Shown: positions 21,164-32,110, numbered from the stretch's first letter. The stretch is 64,000 bases of DNA from Cordylochernes scorpioides (GCA_030710605.1 CP092865.1:140019505-140083504), one strand, 5' to 3'. Translations and numbers: made by a program. Notes: generated by a model not told the origin, from the letters alone.

Positions 21164-21312
21164 GTATAAGTAACTAAACGCTACAGTGGCAACTTGTAAG
21201 TGTAAAACATCGAAAAACTTTCACATGTGTAGATACGTAGTGTTACTTACAGTATATAGACATTTTTACAAAAGCCTTTAATTTTCATATATTTTTAAAA
21301 TTTTATTATTAC

Positions 21313-22557
21313 AGTAATCCCTCGTTAAGACGAACTCAACGGGAGAACGAAATACCCTTTTCGTCTTAAAATAATATATACCGAATTCGTATTAGACGAA
21401 TTGAATTCGTGGTATCCGGGGGTTGTACTTATGTACTACTGATGAGTAAGAAAACTACATTTCTGAGGAATAACGAATAAATTTATTTGAAAACAATATT
21501 AATGAAAATATTTTATAATTTTAAGGAACAACAATTATGTATATGTATGTACATAAAGTATTTTATTTTAAAAGACAATATGGATAATATAATCACAATG
21601 TAAGGCAATAACATGAGAATATAAGTTTATTTTAAAACACAAATAAAAAAGAACAACAAAAGAAACAACTTACATAATATACTTGGTACATACAATGTTT
21701 ATGTGTATGCAGCATATGCAGTATGCATAGAGTATCCTATATCTGGGTTTTCTCTGCAGGCTTCAGAAAGTCTGTTATAGTTTTTTGGTGGTATTTGATT
21801 GGGCACTGTTTCAGACACTCCCTTCTTATTTTATCCAGGTCATATTCAAAATGAACATCAATATCCGCAGAGGTTTTGGACAGCTTCTGGAGGGTTTCGA
21901 GGGCCGCGATTACTTCCCCTCTAGTAGGCATCATTATCTCTTCTTTCACCTCATCGTCTTCTGTTTCTTTATTAGATTATTATTCACAGAATATATTTTT
22001 ATTATTTATATTATATTTAATATTTTTAAATATATGTTTTGTATAAAAATAAGAATAATATAATATTCTGTGAAATTCGGTGAAAGCGTGCGCTCCTTGG
22101 CTGCTGGCTGGCAGGGGTCACCATGGCCCCTACATTTATCAGTCGAGAAAAACAGCAATACTGGCACAATAGAGTCGAAATTTTCCACTGATTGAGTACA
22201 TGGAACGACCCCAAGGGGATGGTTTCATAGAAAATGAGTCATCATAACAAACAAAGGACGAATGTTTACACAAAAGACAAAGAGAACCAATACTTGATAT
22301 CAACGGCGTTTTTGTTGTTTTAATAGTTTATTGTTTTACTTATAGCTCGCCTTTAAAAACATATTAGAATTCGTTTTAACCGATTGATTAGTTCTGCTGG
22401 GGGCTAAATTTAATTCGTATTTCGTCATAACCGAATATTTCGTCTTAACCGGCAAAATCTCTTTGGAAAGCATTGAAATTTAACGGGGGAAAAGAAACGG
22501 TTCGCGCAAACCGAGAGTTCGTATAATCCGAGTTCGTGATAACGAGGGATTACTGTA
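21313..22557 (-). mobile_element. Tigger/pogo-like DNA transposon, internally degenerate
   Basis: Inverted ends acagtaatccctcgttaaga and, at the other side, gataacgagggattactgta, flanked by TA. The length of about 1.25 kb is shorter than an autonomous Tigger. It holds the C-terminal tail of a transposase on the minus strand. Subterminal copies of the end motif (gttcgtataatccgagttcg; cgtcttaaccggc) are also present. Confidence 0.85.
21737..21949 (-). pseudogene. Tigger-like transposase, C-terminal remnant
   Basis: 70 codons on the minus strand. The sequence runs through EVIAALETLQKLSKTS, a region with HFEYDLDKIRREC, and a KTITDFLKPAEK tail. Jerky/Tigger transposases end in the same way, with a helical segment followed by a PCNA-box-like QTTIxDFF motif. 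The DNA-binding and DDE domains are absent, so the element cannot move itself. It lies inside the inverted ends at 21313 and 22557, which supports the assignment. Confidence 0.65.
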
Positions 22558-22834
22558 TTATTATTTTCAATTTTAATTTTTAATATATTATTATCATTAA
22601 TTATTTTTTGACCAATGACAAAGTTGTTTTCATGTGATCTACAAGAATTTGTAAATTAAGTTTACTGTGTAATAAATTGATAAAGAGGGAGCAATCTTTC
22701 GAAATATTTTGAGGGTGTTTTTTTTTTTTTCTTTACAGATCCAGGTACGCCCTTTTATATAAAGTATATAAACAGTTAAAAACTTCATGATTAATATCAT
22801 GATCTGTACTCTGTGTACTTTGGATATACACATA

Positions 22835-22940
22835 CAGCTTTATTAAGACCACCGGTCTTATACAGATTCACCACAGGAAGAAAGGAAACGTAGATGGAAC
22901 TCCTGTACTCCAGGCAACGCAGCACCCAATAATATATGTA
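22835..22940 (-). mobile_element. LINE 3' tail with AAGACC/GGTCTT hairpin
   Basis: On the minus strand it reads gaatctgtataagaccggtg, then gtcttaataaagctg: a hairpin followed by AATAAAG. A second copy is at 45290-45385, and a derived tandem array at 23385-23800. Confidence 0.55.
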
Positions 22941-23384
22941 TACCAGCAATTCAATGAGTAGTTAGGATTGTAATATAGGAAATAGTAAAAGATTCCAACC
23001 ATAAACAAAACCAGATTGTCCTATAATAAACGAAGAATGTCCGATTGATATTCAAGTTTCCAGATTATGACGTCATTCTTGAGAATTATTCTGAAAGAAT
23101 TATGGACTAAGACACATAGGACCTCTTACACATAGGACTCCATAACGTCGATCCAGAAAATATTTCTTAGAAAAGGTCCAGGTGTATGGACTACGATCGG
23201 ACCATATAGATTCCTTCGTCTATTCATCCAAAGTCGGATACACCATCAGTACTGAACGATATCTGGAACCAATTGTCTCAATACCGGGCTAAGAGAGATT
23301 CCTTATATCAATCAAGATTACAGGAATGATGGTTATCTATTCTGGATTGATCGAATAAGCATTATTTACATCAAGATATCAACA

Positions 23385-23800
23385 ACAACAAAAAGCTTTA
23401 TTAGGATCTTTTAGTCTTATACAGATTCTCAAAGCAGAAATGTAGGATACATGTAGGAAAAACAGTAATAGTACCATTAATCAGCAATATACAACAACAA
23501 AAAGTTTTATTAAGACCTTTTAGTCTTATACAGATTCTACAAGCAGAAATGTAGAATACATGCAGGAAAAACAGTAATAGTACCAGTAATCAGCAATGTA
23601 CAACAACAACAAGTTTTATTAAGACCTTTTAGTCTTATACAGATTCTACAAGCAGAAATGTAGGATACATGTAGGAAAAACAGTAATAGTACCAGTAATC
23701 AGCAATGTACAACAACAAAAAGTTTTATTAAGACCTTTTAGTCTTATACAGATTCTTCAAGCAGAAATGTAGGATACATACAGGAAAAAAGAAATAGTAC
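23385..23800 (+). repeat. ~109-bp tandem repeat, four units, derived from a LINE tail
   Basis: Units carry acaacaacaaaaagttttat, taagaccttttagtctta, tacagattctacaagcagaa and gtaatcagcaatgta. The aagacc...gtctta hairpin is shared with the LINE tails at 22835 and 45290. Confidence 0.95.
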
Positions 23801-23999
23801 CTTAATGGTAATATGATATTTATATACAGGAAAAATTATATAAAGACAATCAAGCTAATAGATTAGTCTGGGTAAATTGGTTTATTATACATGGATTTAT
23901 ATCAAGATATCATTTGAACAACTTAAGACCAAAAAAATCGCTTTTGTTGAGAAGAATAATAATGCAGACAATGTCTTGAAATGTGAAACAATAGTACAA

Positions 24000-24142
24000 A
24001 TGTGAAATTTACTGGGATAAGGTAAATAAATTATGTAAAAGGCATCTCCTTATATCGTGCAACTGAAAGTTGTTGATGGCTTGCGCCATCTATCGGAATA
24101 AATATCAACTATTCATTGATTTTTAATCAATATTCTTTTATG
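24000..24142 (+). mobile_element. Fam-A repeat, left part
   Basis: gtgaaatttactgggataag, ggcatctccttat-cgtgcaac and ttgcgccatctatcgg are Fam-A hallmarks; the ribozyme part is missing. Confidence 0.85.
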
Positions 24143-24144
24143 AA

Positions 24145-24560
24145 GAGACCATATGGCCCACCCTTAGTAGAGGAAGGCACTGAAGGAGGGAGATATGGAG
24201 AGACCATGTGGCCTACCCTCAGTAGAGGAAGGCATTGAAGGAGGGAGATATGGAGAGACCATGTAGCCTACCCTCAGTAGAGGAAGGCATTGAAGGAGGG
24301 AGATATGGAGAGACCATGTGGCCCACCCTCATTAGAGGAAGGCACTGAAGGAGGGAGATATAGAGACCATGTGACCCATCCTCAGTAGAGGAATGCATTG
24401 AAGGAGGGAGATATGGAGAGACCATGTGGCCTACCCTCAGTAGAGGAATGCATTGAAGGAGGGAGATATGGAGAGACCATGTGGCCTACCCTCAGTAGAG
24501 GAATGCATTGAAGGAGGGAGATATGGAAAGACCATGTGGCCTACCCTCGAAGGCATTGAA
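24145..24560 (+). repeat. ~55-bp tandem repeat, seven to eight units
   Basis: Unit agagaccatgtggcctaccc, tcagtagaggaaggcattg, aaggagggagatatgg. The frames on both strands are repeat by-products. Confidence 0.95.
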
Positions 24561-24990
24561 GGAGGAACCACATTCGCAGACACATCCGAGACATCACCGC
24601 TCCCAGCCTTAGTTAGACCTACCGCCATACCTAGCAGCCCACTTTCTGCCCCAGTTAGACGACATTACAGAACAACACCACCTGCGAGACTGGGACAAAC
24701 TACTACATCTCCACAGCTTTCCCAAAACAAACTTTTCGTCTATACCCACCTCTACCAACCTATTCTTCTACGTATTCTTCGTTGATTGCTAAATACGTGG
24801 TGTCGCTGGAGACCCACTGGTGATTCTCCACCAAACTCTGCAGCGCTGGCAGAGGAGCCATATTCATTGTAACTAGTGTATATAAAGCATATTATATATA
24901 TATTTTTAATAATGCAGACTTTGCACTTTGCATGTATTGACAAGATGTCAATAAAATTATTTTAATAGTCAAAATTGTGTACCAACCCTT
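24561..24990 (+). mobile_element. LINE-like 3' region with GACAAGATGTCAATAAA tail (copy 1)
   Basis: The segment from aaatacgtggtgtcgctgga through tgcgctttgc-like text to ttgacaagatgtcaataaaa recurs at 25620-25850. The tail forms a ttgacaagatgtcaa hairpin followed by AATAAA and is also seen at 44880-44935 and 50975-50998. The upstream 24570-24785 stretch is open and Pro/Thr/Ser-rich in the plus frame but not recognised. Confidence 0.55.
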
Positions 24991-25240
24991 TAAAATTTGC
25001 CAGAGGTTACATCCAACACTTTGAGTGTCGAATTGTAATTCAGTCACCATGTTCCTCCTCAACGAGCAAAACCCCGCAGCCATATTATCACACTTTCCAG
25101 ATTATTGCAGCAATTCTAAGTACATCCATGTCAATCACCTACATTGACACCTCTACATTGATCCCAATCTGTACACATTTCAATACTGTCTGGCTTAAAT
25201 ACCAGCTGTTCTATTTATATATTTTTGAATATTTTTTATA

Positions 25241-25425
25241 ATACAGTTAAAACTGTCTATAGCGCCCCCTCTAAATAGCGCCTTCCTCTCTATAGCGCCC
25301 GATTTTAAATACGTAATACGATGCGATTTACATTAAAAGTGACCTGTCTATAGCACCCCCTCTCTATAGCACCCTATTTTGGTGAGTCCCAAAAGGGGGC
25401 GCTATAGACAGGTTTAACTGTATTA
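25241..25425. mobile_element. MITE with CAGTTAAAACTGTCTATAGCG ends
   Basis: Inverted ends cagttaaaactgtctatag and ctatagacaggtttaactg, TA-flanked, 185 bp: a pogo-type non-autonomous element. Parts recur at 25850-25970. Confidence 0.85.
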
Positions 25426-25584
25426 AACTTTATATTTCAAGCACATTCTAAATATTTTCACCTATTTTTAAATATTTTGTCTTTTATATATAGTCGGGTT
25501 TGTATGCTTATATAGTCGTCACTTTGACAGTTCTTAGTGATGATGTTTTTAACGAAACTATAGAAAGATATATTATAAAAAAAA

Positions 25585-25625
25585 AGGCATCTCCTTATCG
25601 TGCAACTGAAAGTTACTGATGGCGT
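25585..25625 (+). mobile_element. Fam-A fragment
   Basis: ggcatctccttatcgtgcaa and ctgaaagttactgatggc only. Confidence 0.7.
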
Positions 25626-25855
25626 TGATCGCGAAATACGTGGTGTCGCTGGAGACCCACTAACGATTCTCCACCAAATTCTGCGGCGCTGGTAGAGGCG
25701 CCATATTCATTGTAAATAGTGTATATAATCCATATTATCTTTTTTAAAATAATGCAGACTGTGCACTTTGCATGTATTGACAAGATGTCAATAAAATTAT
25801 TTTAATTGTCAAAATTGTCTACCAACCTATTCAAATTTGCCAGAGTGGGACTCAC
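25622..25855 (+). mobile_element. LINE-like 3' region (copy 2)
   Basis: Aligns in order with 24785-25010, including the gacaagatgtcaataaaatt tail. Confidence 0.6.
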
Positions 25856-25972
25856 CAAAATAAGGTGCTATAGAGAAGGGGTGCTATAGACAGGTCACTT
25901 TTAATGTAAATCGCATCGTATTACGTACAGTTAAACCTGTCTATAGCGCCCCCTCTTGAGACTCACCAAACT
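25856..25972. mobile_element. Rearranged fragment of the CAGTTAAACC MITE
   Basis: Contains ggtgctatagacaggtcac and cagttaaacctgtctatagc, matching 25241-25425 in changed order. Confidence 0.65.
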
Positions 25973-26160
25973 TGCGCCATCTATCGGAATAAATATCAAC
26001 TATTCTCGTTGATTTTTAAACCCATTAATGGGTATTGGGCCATCAGAGAAACTTTTAGTTGCACGATAAGGAGATGCCTTTTTTAAATATAATTTATGCA
26101 CCTTATCTCAGTAATATATCACACATTTGTACTATTTTTTCATATAGAAAGATAGTTATG
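25973..26160. mobile_element. Fam-A repeat, foldback copy lacking the ribozyme
   Basis: Starts in ttgcgccatctatcgg, then passes to the inverted half with ttagttgcacgataaggaga and ttgtactattttttcatat. Confidence 0.75.
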
Positions 26161-27150
26161 TAATTGTAGAAATTTCACATATACCTTTTGATATGTTTCT
26201 ATTATAGGTTGAAGATTAGTAGTGAAAGTTATTTTATAAGAACTTTATATATATTTAGATATCTTTAAAGATAAATGAAGGATACGAAATTTTATGCTAC
26301 TATAATTATTTTATTATTTCATGATTCTTGTACGCATACACATTATAAACAAAGCCTTTTTATATAAATGATGATGATAAAAACGTTTGATTCATTTCGA
26401 ATCAAAACAGAGTAAAGTAATAATATATCACTGATATATTATCTTTAAACAAAACAGATCAGATCACCTTTAAAATTGAATTTATACTTTAGTATTTACC
26501 TCTAATCGTCCTACCAATACCTGTAATAGCTTGATGATCTCAACATTTCACCATCAGCAAATAGCTTAGATTTCCCAACCTGCTGATTATGGTGGAATGA
26601 GACGTTTCCTGGAATTGACAAAGTTGGAATAACATTCTATAATGATTAGGCCATCTAAATTAGAAATCTTACATTCTAACAAATATTCAGTTTCCGCATA
26701 ATAAAATGTGCATATAATAATAATAAACATTTTCCTAAATATAATTTCCATATAGTAAAATATAACGACGATAGGAGTATCTTATACGTACTTTATTAGC
26801 AAGCTTTCGGACGTCCTTCTACAGGCTTTACAATGACAAAAAGAAAGAAATATGAGATGAGTATTAATCAGATGTTTTTGCATACGAGAAAAATATAATA
26901 TTTATAAAAATAAATGAAAGAGAAAAGTGAAATTTCGTATATACAGAATTAATATGCAAAATTTGTTCTAAGGACGTTAAATTTATGAAATTAAAACATT
27001 TTTACTATTATGATTTCAATACGATAAAGGTAATGGCAAATGAACAATGAGGATGAACCCATAAATAACCCATAGATAGACTGTGTGTGACTATTTACAG
27101 AAGGAGTGGTATATATCGTGGATATCTATTTTCCGGTTTATACTGTTATA
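26161..27150. other. Unannotated AT-rich sequence
   Basis: A tttattagcaagctttcgga segment with ctacaggcttt near 26790-26832 resembles Penelope-type terminal text; otherwise nothing is recognised. Confidence 0.35.
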
Positions 27151-27152
27151 CT

Positions 27153-27386
27153 TTATGGAAAGGAATGATCTAGAAATAGTCTCTGCTGTTTATTATTAAT
27201 GTGGTGATAATGTATTGTTGGGGAATTTAAATTAAGATCATGGCCTGTTTGAGATATATGTTGATAAATTAGAGATCTAAGGTCCTTGTTGGTGTTATGC
27301 TCCGTCATTCTCACAGAGGCGGATCTATCCGTCTCTCCCACGTAAGTGGCCGAACAATCCCCACAGGAGACCGAGATAATTTCCAT
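27153..27386 (-). pseudogene. Penelope-like element GIY-YIG endonuclease remnant
   Basis: 77 codons on the minus strand show CGDCSATYVGETDRSASVRMTEH, split here as CGDCSATYVGET and DRSASVRMTEH: the Cys pair, the YVG that corresponds to the second half of GIY-YIG, and the conserved Arg plus E-H. This matches the endonuclease at the C-terminus of Penelope-like reverse transcriptases, which nicks the target. The region after it (LIYQHISQTGHDLN) fits the family too. The reverse transcriptase is not seen upstream, and a new foldback lies at 27449, so only a relic is left. Confidence 0.75.
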
Positions 27387-27448
27387 ATATCGATAAAATT
27401 TGTAACAAATAAATTTACTAAAAATTTACTAAAAAATAATAATAAATA

Positions 27449-27612
27449 AAAAATATGTTTCTTTCCAATAATATCATCAAATATTATCTCTACAGACTTA
27501 CTGCAATGATATAAGTTATTGAAAAAATCAAGTCCTCTCATTCAATAAATTTTATCATTACAGTAAAGTCTGTAGAGATAATATTTGATGATATTATTGA
27601 AAAGAAACACAT
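27449..27612. repeat. Foldback repeat (long inverted repeat)
   Basis: tttctttccaataatatcat with caaatattatctctacagac at the left is repeated inverted as gtctgtagagataatatttg and atgatattattgaaaagaaa at the right. The spacer is about 65 bp. Confidence 0.9.
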
Positions 27613-27985
27613 TGCCAGTAAATTTATTTGTTATAAATAAGCATTTTTAATTTATACATATTAAAAAGTGTAAATTCCTTAAGTAATATTCTATAATGAA
27701 TTATTCAGTGATTTTGAAGGAGAAAGATAAAAACATCGATGTAACATTTCATATTTATATATAAGGAGATATATAGATTGATCATACTTTAGCATCTACA
27801 CTTATGGACAGAACTTAAGTAAGTGGAAAGTATTTGATGTCGCCGGTTGTCTTTTTTGTTGTTGTTGTTGTTTTTTAAAAGAGACAGAGGTAATTTTGTT
27901 CACACTTGGTTATTTCATGTGTCTTCAATAAAGGTCACGGTATATCAAATATATTTCAGAGTTATTATCTGAATCCCGATACATA

Positions 27986-28366
27986 AGGTTGTCCCAAAAG
28001 TTCGTTTTTTCTAAAAACGTTGTTTTTCTTATTACTTGGCTAATAATATTATTACGGCGAATACATAATAATACATAATACAATTATGAAAATTCGAAAC
28101 TATTATAGACGCGTATGATTCTTTTAAAAATAAAACAATTTCTACTGCCCTTACTGTAATGTAAAAATTAATGCATTGCAGTAAGGGCAGTAGAAATTGT
28201 TTTATTTTTAAAAGAATCATACGCGTCTATAATAGTTTCGAAATTTCATAACAGATGGCGCGCTAATGCATCATAAAATAATACAAAGACATTATACATA
28301 ACGGCGAATAATATTGGTATTTCAATTTTTGACAAGTGTTTACGAACTTTTGGGACAACCTTGTAC
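27986..28366. mobile_element. M2 mariner-type MITE carrying a Fam-B foldback
   Basis: Inverted ends aaggttgtcccaaaagttcg and cgaacttttgggacaacctt are typical mariner termini. The two inversely arranged M2 copies at 48175-48305 and 61510-61690 lack the central insertion (about 28085-28280), so the Fam-B piece came later. Confidence 0.85.
28087..28280. mobile_element. Fam-B half joined head-to-head as a foldback
   Basis: About 70-bp arms (ctattatagacgcgtatgat ... ctgcccttactg / cagtaagggcag ... atcatacgcgtctataatag) separated by about 12 bp. It holds the right half of Fam-B twice, without the ribozyme block. Confidence 0.9.
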
Positions 28367-28410
28367 ATGCTAAAAAGTACAACTTCCTTAAGTTTTGTCC
28401 ATGAGTGTAG

Positions 28411-28545
28411 GTTAGCGGTTAGAGAGTATCGAAGTAAATCTAGTTTTGCTCTACTAGATACAAGAGGGAAGTCACGATTGGAAAAACAAGCCATTTTCAG
28501 CAGTTTGCAGGAAGTATCACAGTGTTTACCTCAACTTGACAGGTA
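28411..28545 (+). CDS. Possible short coding segment ending in a splice-donor-like site
   Basis: Directly after the M1 end, 44 codons are open (VREYRSKSS, DTRGKSRLEKQAIFSSLQEV) and stop at gacaggtaatcc, which looks like a 5' splice site. No acceptor can be assigned with confidence and the peptide is not recognised. It may be chance. Confidence 0.15.
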
Positions 28546-28844
28546 ATCCAAACATTCTATAAATAACACACGGCGAGGGTTTTAAAAATATATATCAGTG
28601 AAAGTTTTCTAATATTTACCTTTCTTAGCCTGTATTTTAAATATAAATGGTGGATATAGCTCCTATTGTATCTTTCATTCATTCGAACTACACGTTGAGA
28701 AAGGGCTAGGACCTGTAATCTTCCGAAAATAATTTTTAGAAACCTACAGTAAAAGTTTTAATATAAATTATTATATATTAATACACATAGTTTATCTAAA
28801 AACCGCTCAAAATTTCAAATAATCCAAGACAACCCTACACTCAT

Positions 28845-28990
28845 AGACAAAACTTAAGGAAGTTGTACCTTTTAGCATGTATATCGGGATTCAGACAATG
28901 ACTCTAAAAGATATTTGATACACAGTGATCTTAATTGAAGACACACGAGATAACCAAGTGTGGACAAAATTGCCTCTGTCTCCTTCAAAA
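28845..28990 (+). mobile_element. M1 MITE, left part
   Basis: Starts cactcatagacaaaacttaa, contains tttagcatgtatatcgggat and ends in the internal acaaaattgcctctgtctcc segment; the right terminus is missing. Confidence 0.85.
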
Positions 28991-29004
28991 TAAAAATATA
29001 TTTA

Positions 29005-29215
29005 TATATTAATAAAAAGATATTTCCTCATCTTGTAACAAAATTTGCTGATAGCTGACGCCATCCATCAGAATAATAATATCAGAATTTATTCCGATAG
29101 TTGGCGCTAGACATTAGCAAATTTTGTTGCACGATAAGATGTCTTTTTCTTAATTTATCCACCTTATTCCAGTACAATTTCACATTTGTACTATTTTTTT
29201 TTTCACATATATGAA
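29005..29215. mobile_element. Fam-A repeat, foldback copy
   Basis: gatatttcctcatcttgtaa and gctgatagctgacgccatcc in one direction, then ttggcgctagacattagc and ttgttgcacgataagatg in the other. Confidence 0.75.
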
Positions 29216-29326
29216 AGTACAACTTCCTTAAGTTTTGTCCATTATGTCTATATATATATATAGACGACCGTCAAAATCATGTACTTTCCACTTCATTAAG
29301 TTTTGTCCATGAGTGGACATTATATA

Positions 29327-29707
29327 CAGTAAACTCTCCTATAACACGATTAATGTGTTCCGTGTTGTATGAAATCGCGTTATAGGAATTCGCGTTGTAC
29401 GAAATAAAACTTGTATAACGCGAATGTTGTTAGGGTAAATTGTTAGTGACAAATATCATGTAAAAATGTATTGTATAAAATGATGTATATGATGTATATA
29501 GGAAAAATGATTATATACTAAAACAAAACTAAATGTTATTTTATATGCAAATGTATTGTACAGTTGTCAATAAGGAAATTTCCGCATTTTATTTTATAAC
29601 GCGTTATACGAAAATTCGCGTTGTATAAATAAATTTGTAGCAATTTTTTTTATCGCGTTGTACGAAATCGCGTTGTAAAAACTCGCGTTAAAAGAGAGTC
29701 TACTGTA
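29327..29707. mobile_element. pogo-like MITE with ACAGTAAACTCTCC ends
   Basis: Inverted ends acagtaaactctcctataac and gttaaaagagagtctactgt, with several cgcgttgtacgaaat and cgcgttata motifs inside. 381 bp, no transposase. Confidence 0.85.
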
Positions 29708-29884
29708 CATGTAAAAATATCTCACTCTACCTCTCAGTGTAAGATTTCTTGATCCATCTCGAGTTACAACCAAACTAACCTAAAGTGGCGGTAAACAAGA
29801 CCATTTGCCAATGAGACATATGTGCGAAACATCAGCAGAACACTTTGATTGAAACTAGGCCTTGAGAAAGCTGTGTGAACATCA

Positions 29885-30835
29885 ACACATTTCCTACCGA
29901 ATCTCACCGTTTCCACTATAGAATGCAATCATCACTGTATAGAAGTTTGTTTGAAAGAAACATTCGCGCTTTAATGCTTCAATTTCTTACCTCATCTAAT
30001 GTTGTTGTTGTCGTGTCCAATGAAGAACTTCAGATGACACCATGCATCTCTATCACAGCAGTAGCAATGTTCACTCTCTTGGGTGTGTAAAGCTGCTGCT
30101 CTGGGTTCATGTCAATTTTCTGTTGTTGTTGTCGTGTCCAATGAATAGCCTCAGATGTCTCCATGCATCTCTATCACAGCAGCAGCAATGTCCACTAACT
30201 TGGGTGTGTAAAGCTGCTGCTCTGGGTTCATGTCAATTTTCTGTTGTTGTTGTCGTGTCCAATGAAGAGCCTCAGATGTATCCATGCATCTCTATCACAG
30301 CAGCAGCAATGTCCACTATCTTGGGTGTGTAAAGCTGCTGCTCTGGGTCTATGTCAATTTTCTGTTGTTGTTGTCGTGTCCAATGAAGAGCCTCAGATGT
30401 ATCCATGCATCTCTATCACAGCAGCAGCAATGTCCACTATCTTGGGTGTGTAAAGCTGCTGCTCTGGGTTCATGTCAATTTTCTGTTGTTGTTGTCGTGT
30501 CCAATGAAGAGCCTCAGATGTATCCATGCATCTCTATCACAGCAGCAGCAATGTCCACTATCTTGGGTGTGTAAAGCTGCTGCTCTGGGTCTATGTCAAT
30601 TTTCTGCAAGGCTGCGGGCATTACTGGGCATGAGAATATGTGAGTATGTGTTAGTTCCACATCATCTAATGTATATAGGAATTATTATCCCTAGTACACG
30701 TGGTACAGGTCATGATAATCATGGTGGGTAGTTAGCGACTGTTATTACTGTAAGTTCAACACATGTGTACACATGTGAAAAGCAGTTAGATTTTTGCACT
30801 TACAAATGTGCCAGAGCCCCGTTATATAAGAGAGA
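29885..30835 (+). repeat. Duplicated block, copy 1: 121-bp tandem array plus SINE-1 piece
   Basis: Left flank ctaccgaatctcaccgtttc, five 121-bp units (gttgttgttgtcgtgtccaa, cagcagcagcaatgtccact, cttgggtgtgtaaagctgct), right flank ctgcaaggctgcgggcatta and a SINE-1 fragment. The same order recurs at 32230-33310, in direct orientation. Confidence 0.95.
30680..30835 (-). mobile_element. SINE-1 fragment in duplicated block 1
   Basis: ccctagtacacgtggtacag to gccagagccccgtt; the tRNA head is lost. Confidence 0.8.
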
Positions 30836-30961
30836 AGGAAATAGTCTTATATTTTACAAAATATCGCGGTAAAATTGTTTCAATATTAAAGGTGTGTTAC
30901 AATTTTATCACGTTTTCTATCGTAGAATAGTTTTAATGCCCGAAAGCTTGAGATCTCTGAA

Positions 30962-31900
30962 TTGAATTATTTTAAAAGAAATTTACCTCTGGAATGTGAA
31001 GAAAATGTTACAAATGTGAAATTGTACCGGGATAAGGTGGGTACATTAAGGGGAACTTCTTATCGAGAAACGGTAATGTACTGGAAATTGTACCGGGATA
31101 AGGTGGATACATTAAGGGGATCTTCTTATCGAGAAACGGTAATGTACTGGAAATTGTACCGGGATAAGGTGGGTATATTAAGGGCATCTTCTTATCGAGA
31201 AACGGTAATGTACTGGAAATTGTACTGGGATAAGGTGGATACATTAAGGGGATCTTCTTATCGAGAAACGGTAATGTACTGGAAATTGTACTGGGATAAG
31301 GTGGATACATTGAGGGGATCTTCTTATCGAGAAACGGTAATGTACTGGAAATTGTACCGGGATAAGGTGGATACATTGAGGGGATCTTCTTATCGAGAAA
31401 CGGTAATGTACTGGAAATTGTACTGGGATAAGGTGGATATATTGAGGGGATCTTCTTATCGAGAAACGGTAATGTACTGGAAATTGTACCGGGATAAGGT
31501 GGATAGATTAAGGGGATCTTCTTATCGAGAAACGGTAATGTACTGGAAATTGTACTGGGATAAGGTGGATACATTGAGGGGATCTTCTTATCGAGAAACG
31601 GTAATGTACTGGAAATTGTACTGGGATAAGGTGGATACATTGAGGGGATCTTCTTATCGAGAAACGGTAATGTACTGGAAATTGTACTGGGATAAGGTGG
31701 ATACATTGAGGGGATCTTCTTATCGAGAAACGGTAATGTACTGGAAATTGTACCGGGATAAGGTGGATACATTGAGGGGATCTTCTTATCGAGAAACGGT
31801 AATGTACTGGAAATTGTACTGGGATTAGGTGGATACATTGAGGGGATCTTCTTATCGAGAAACTGTACTGTATTGGAAATTGTACTGGGAAAAGGTGGGT
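30962..31900. repeat. 66-bp minisatellite, about 13 units, open on both strands
   Basis: Unit: tactggaaattgtaccggga, taaggtggatacattaaggg, gatcttcttatcgagaaacg, gtaatg. Because 66 is divisible by three, frames of 288 codons (plus) and 311 codons (minus) stay open. The unit resembles the Fam-A end (gtgaaattgtactgggataa, ggtg) and the array runs into Fam-A text at 31915. No domain is present; the peptides are most likely by-products. Confidence 0.95.
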
Positions 31901-31904
31901 ATAT

Positions 31905-31960
31905 TAAGAAAAGGGCTTCTGTTGCACGATAAGGAGATGCCATTTTCTTAATTTATTCTT
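31905..31960 (-). mobile_element. Fam-A end fragment
   Basis: cttctgttgcacgataagga and gatgcc, directly after the 66-bp array. Confidence 0.7.
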
Positions 31961-32110
31961 GGAAGTCTGATGATTCCATCTTAAATATTGATATAAGGGA
32001 TTGCTTATTGTAGATAGTTTCATATTTGGTGTATAAGCTGGAGAGTAACATACCTTAGTAACTTCAGGCTGAAGTAATCCGTCACACAATACTACCGAGA
32101 GAGATCCCGT

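Larger units (their letters stand above)
27890..28410. mobile_element. M1 MITE fragment interrupted by a mariner MITE (M2)
   Basis: M1 text (cacacttggttatttcatgt, cagagttattatctgaatcc) stops at 27980 and resumes at 28365 with tacatgctaaaaagtacaac and gttttgtccatgagtgta. The insert is M2. Confidence 0.85.

Noticed and set aside
24219..24628. Minus-strand repetitive frames (LPPSM-type peptides)
   Set aside because: Antisense of the 55-bp tandem repeat.
30042..30731. Leu/Ser-rich overlapping frames in the 121-bp array
   Set aside because: Overlapping frames of a tandem repeat; stops fall once per unit in each frame.
31008..31943. 311-codon minus-strand protein
   Set aside because: It is the antisense of the 66-bp minisatellite and open only because the period is a multiple of three.
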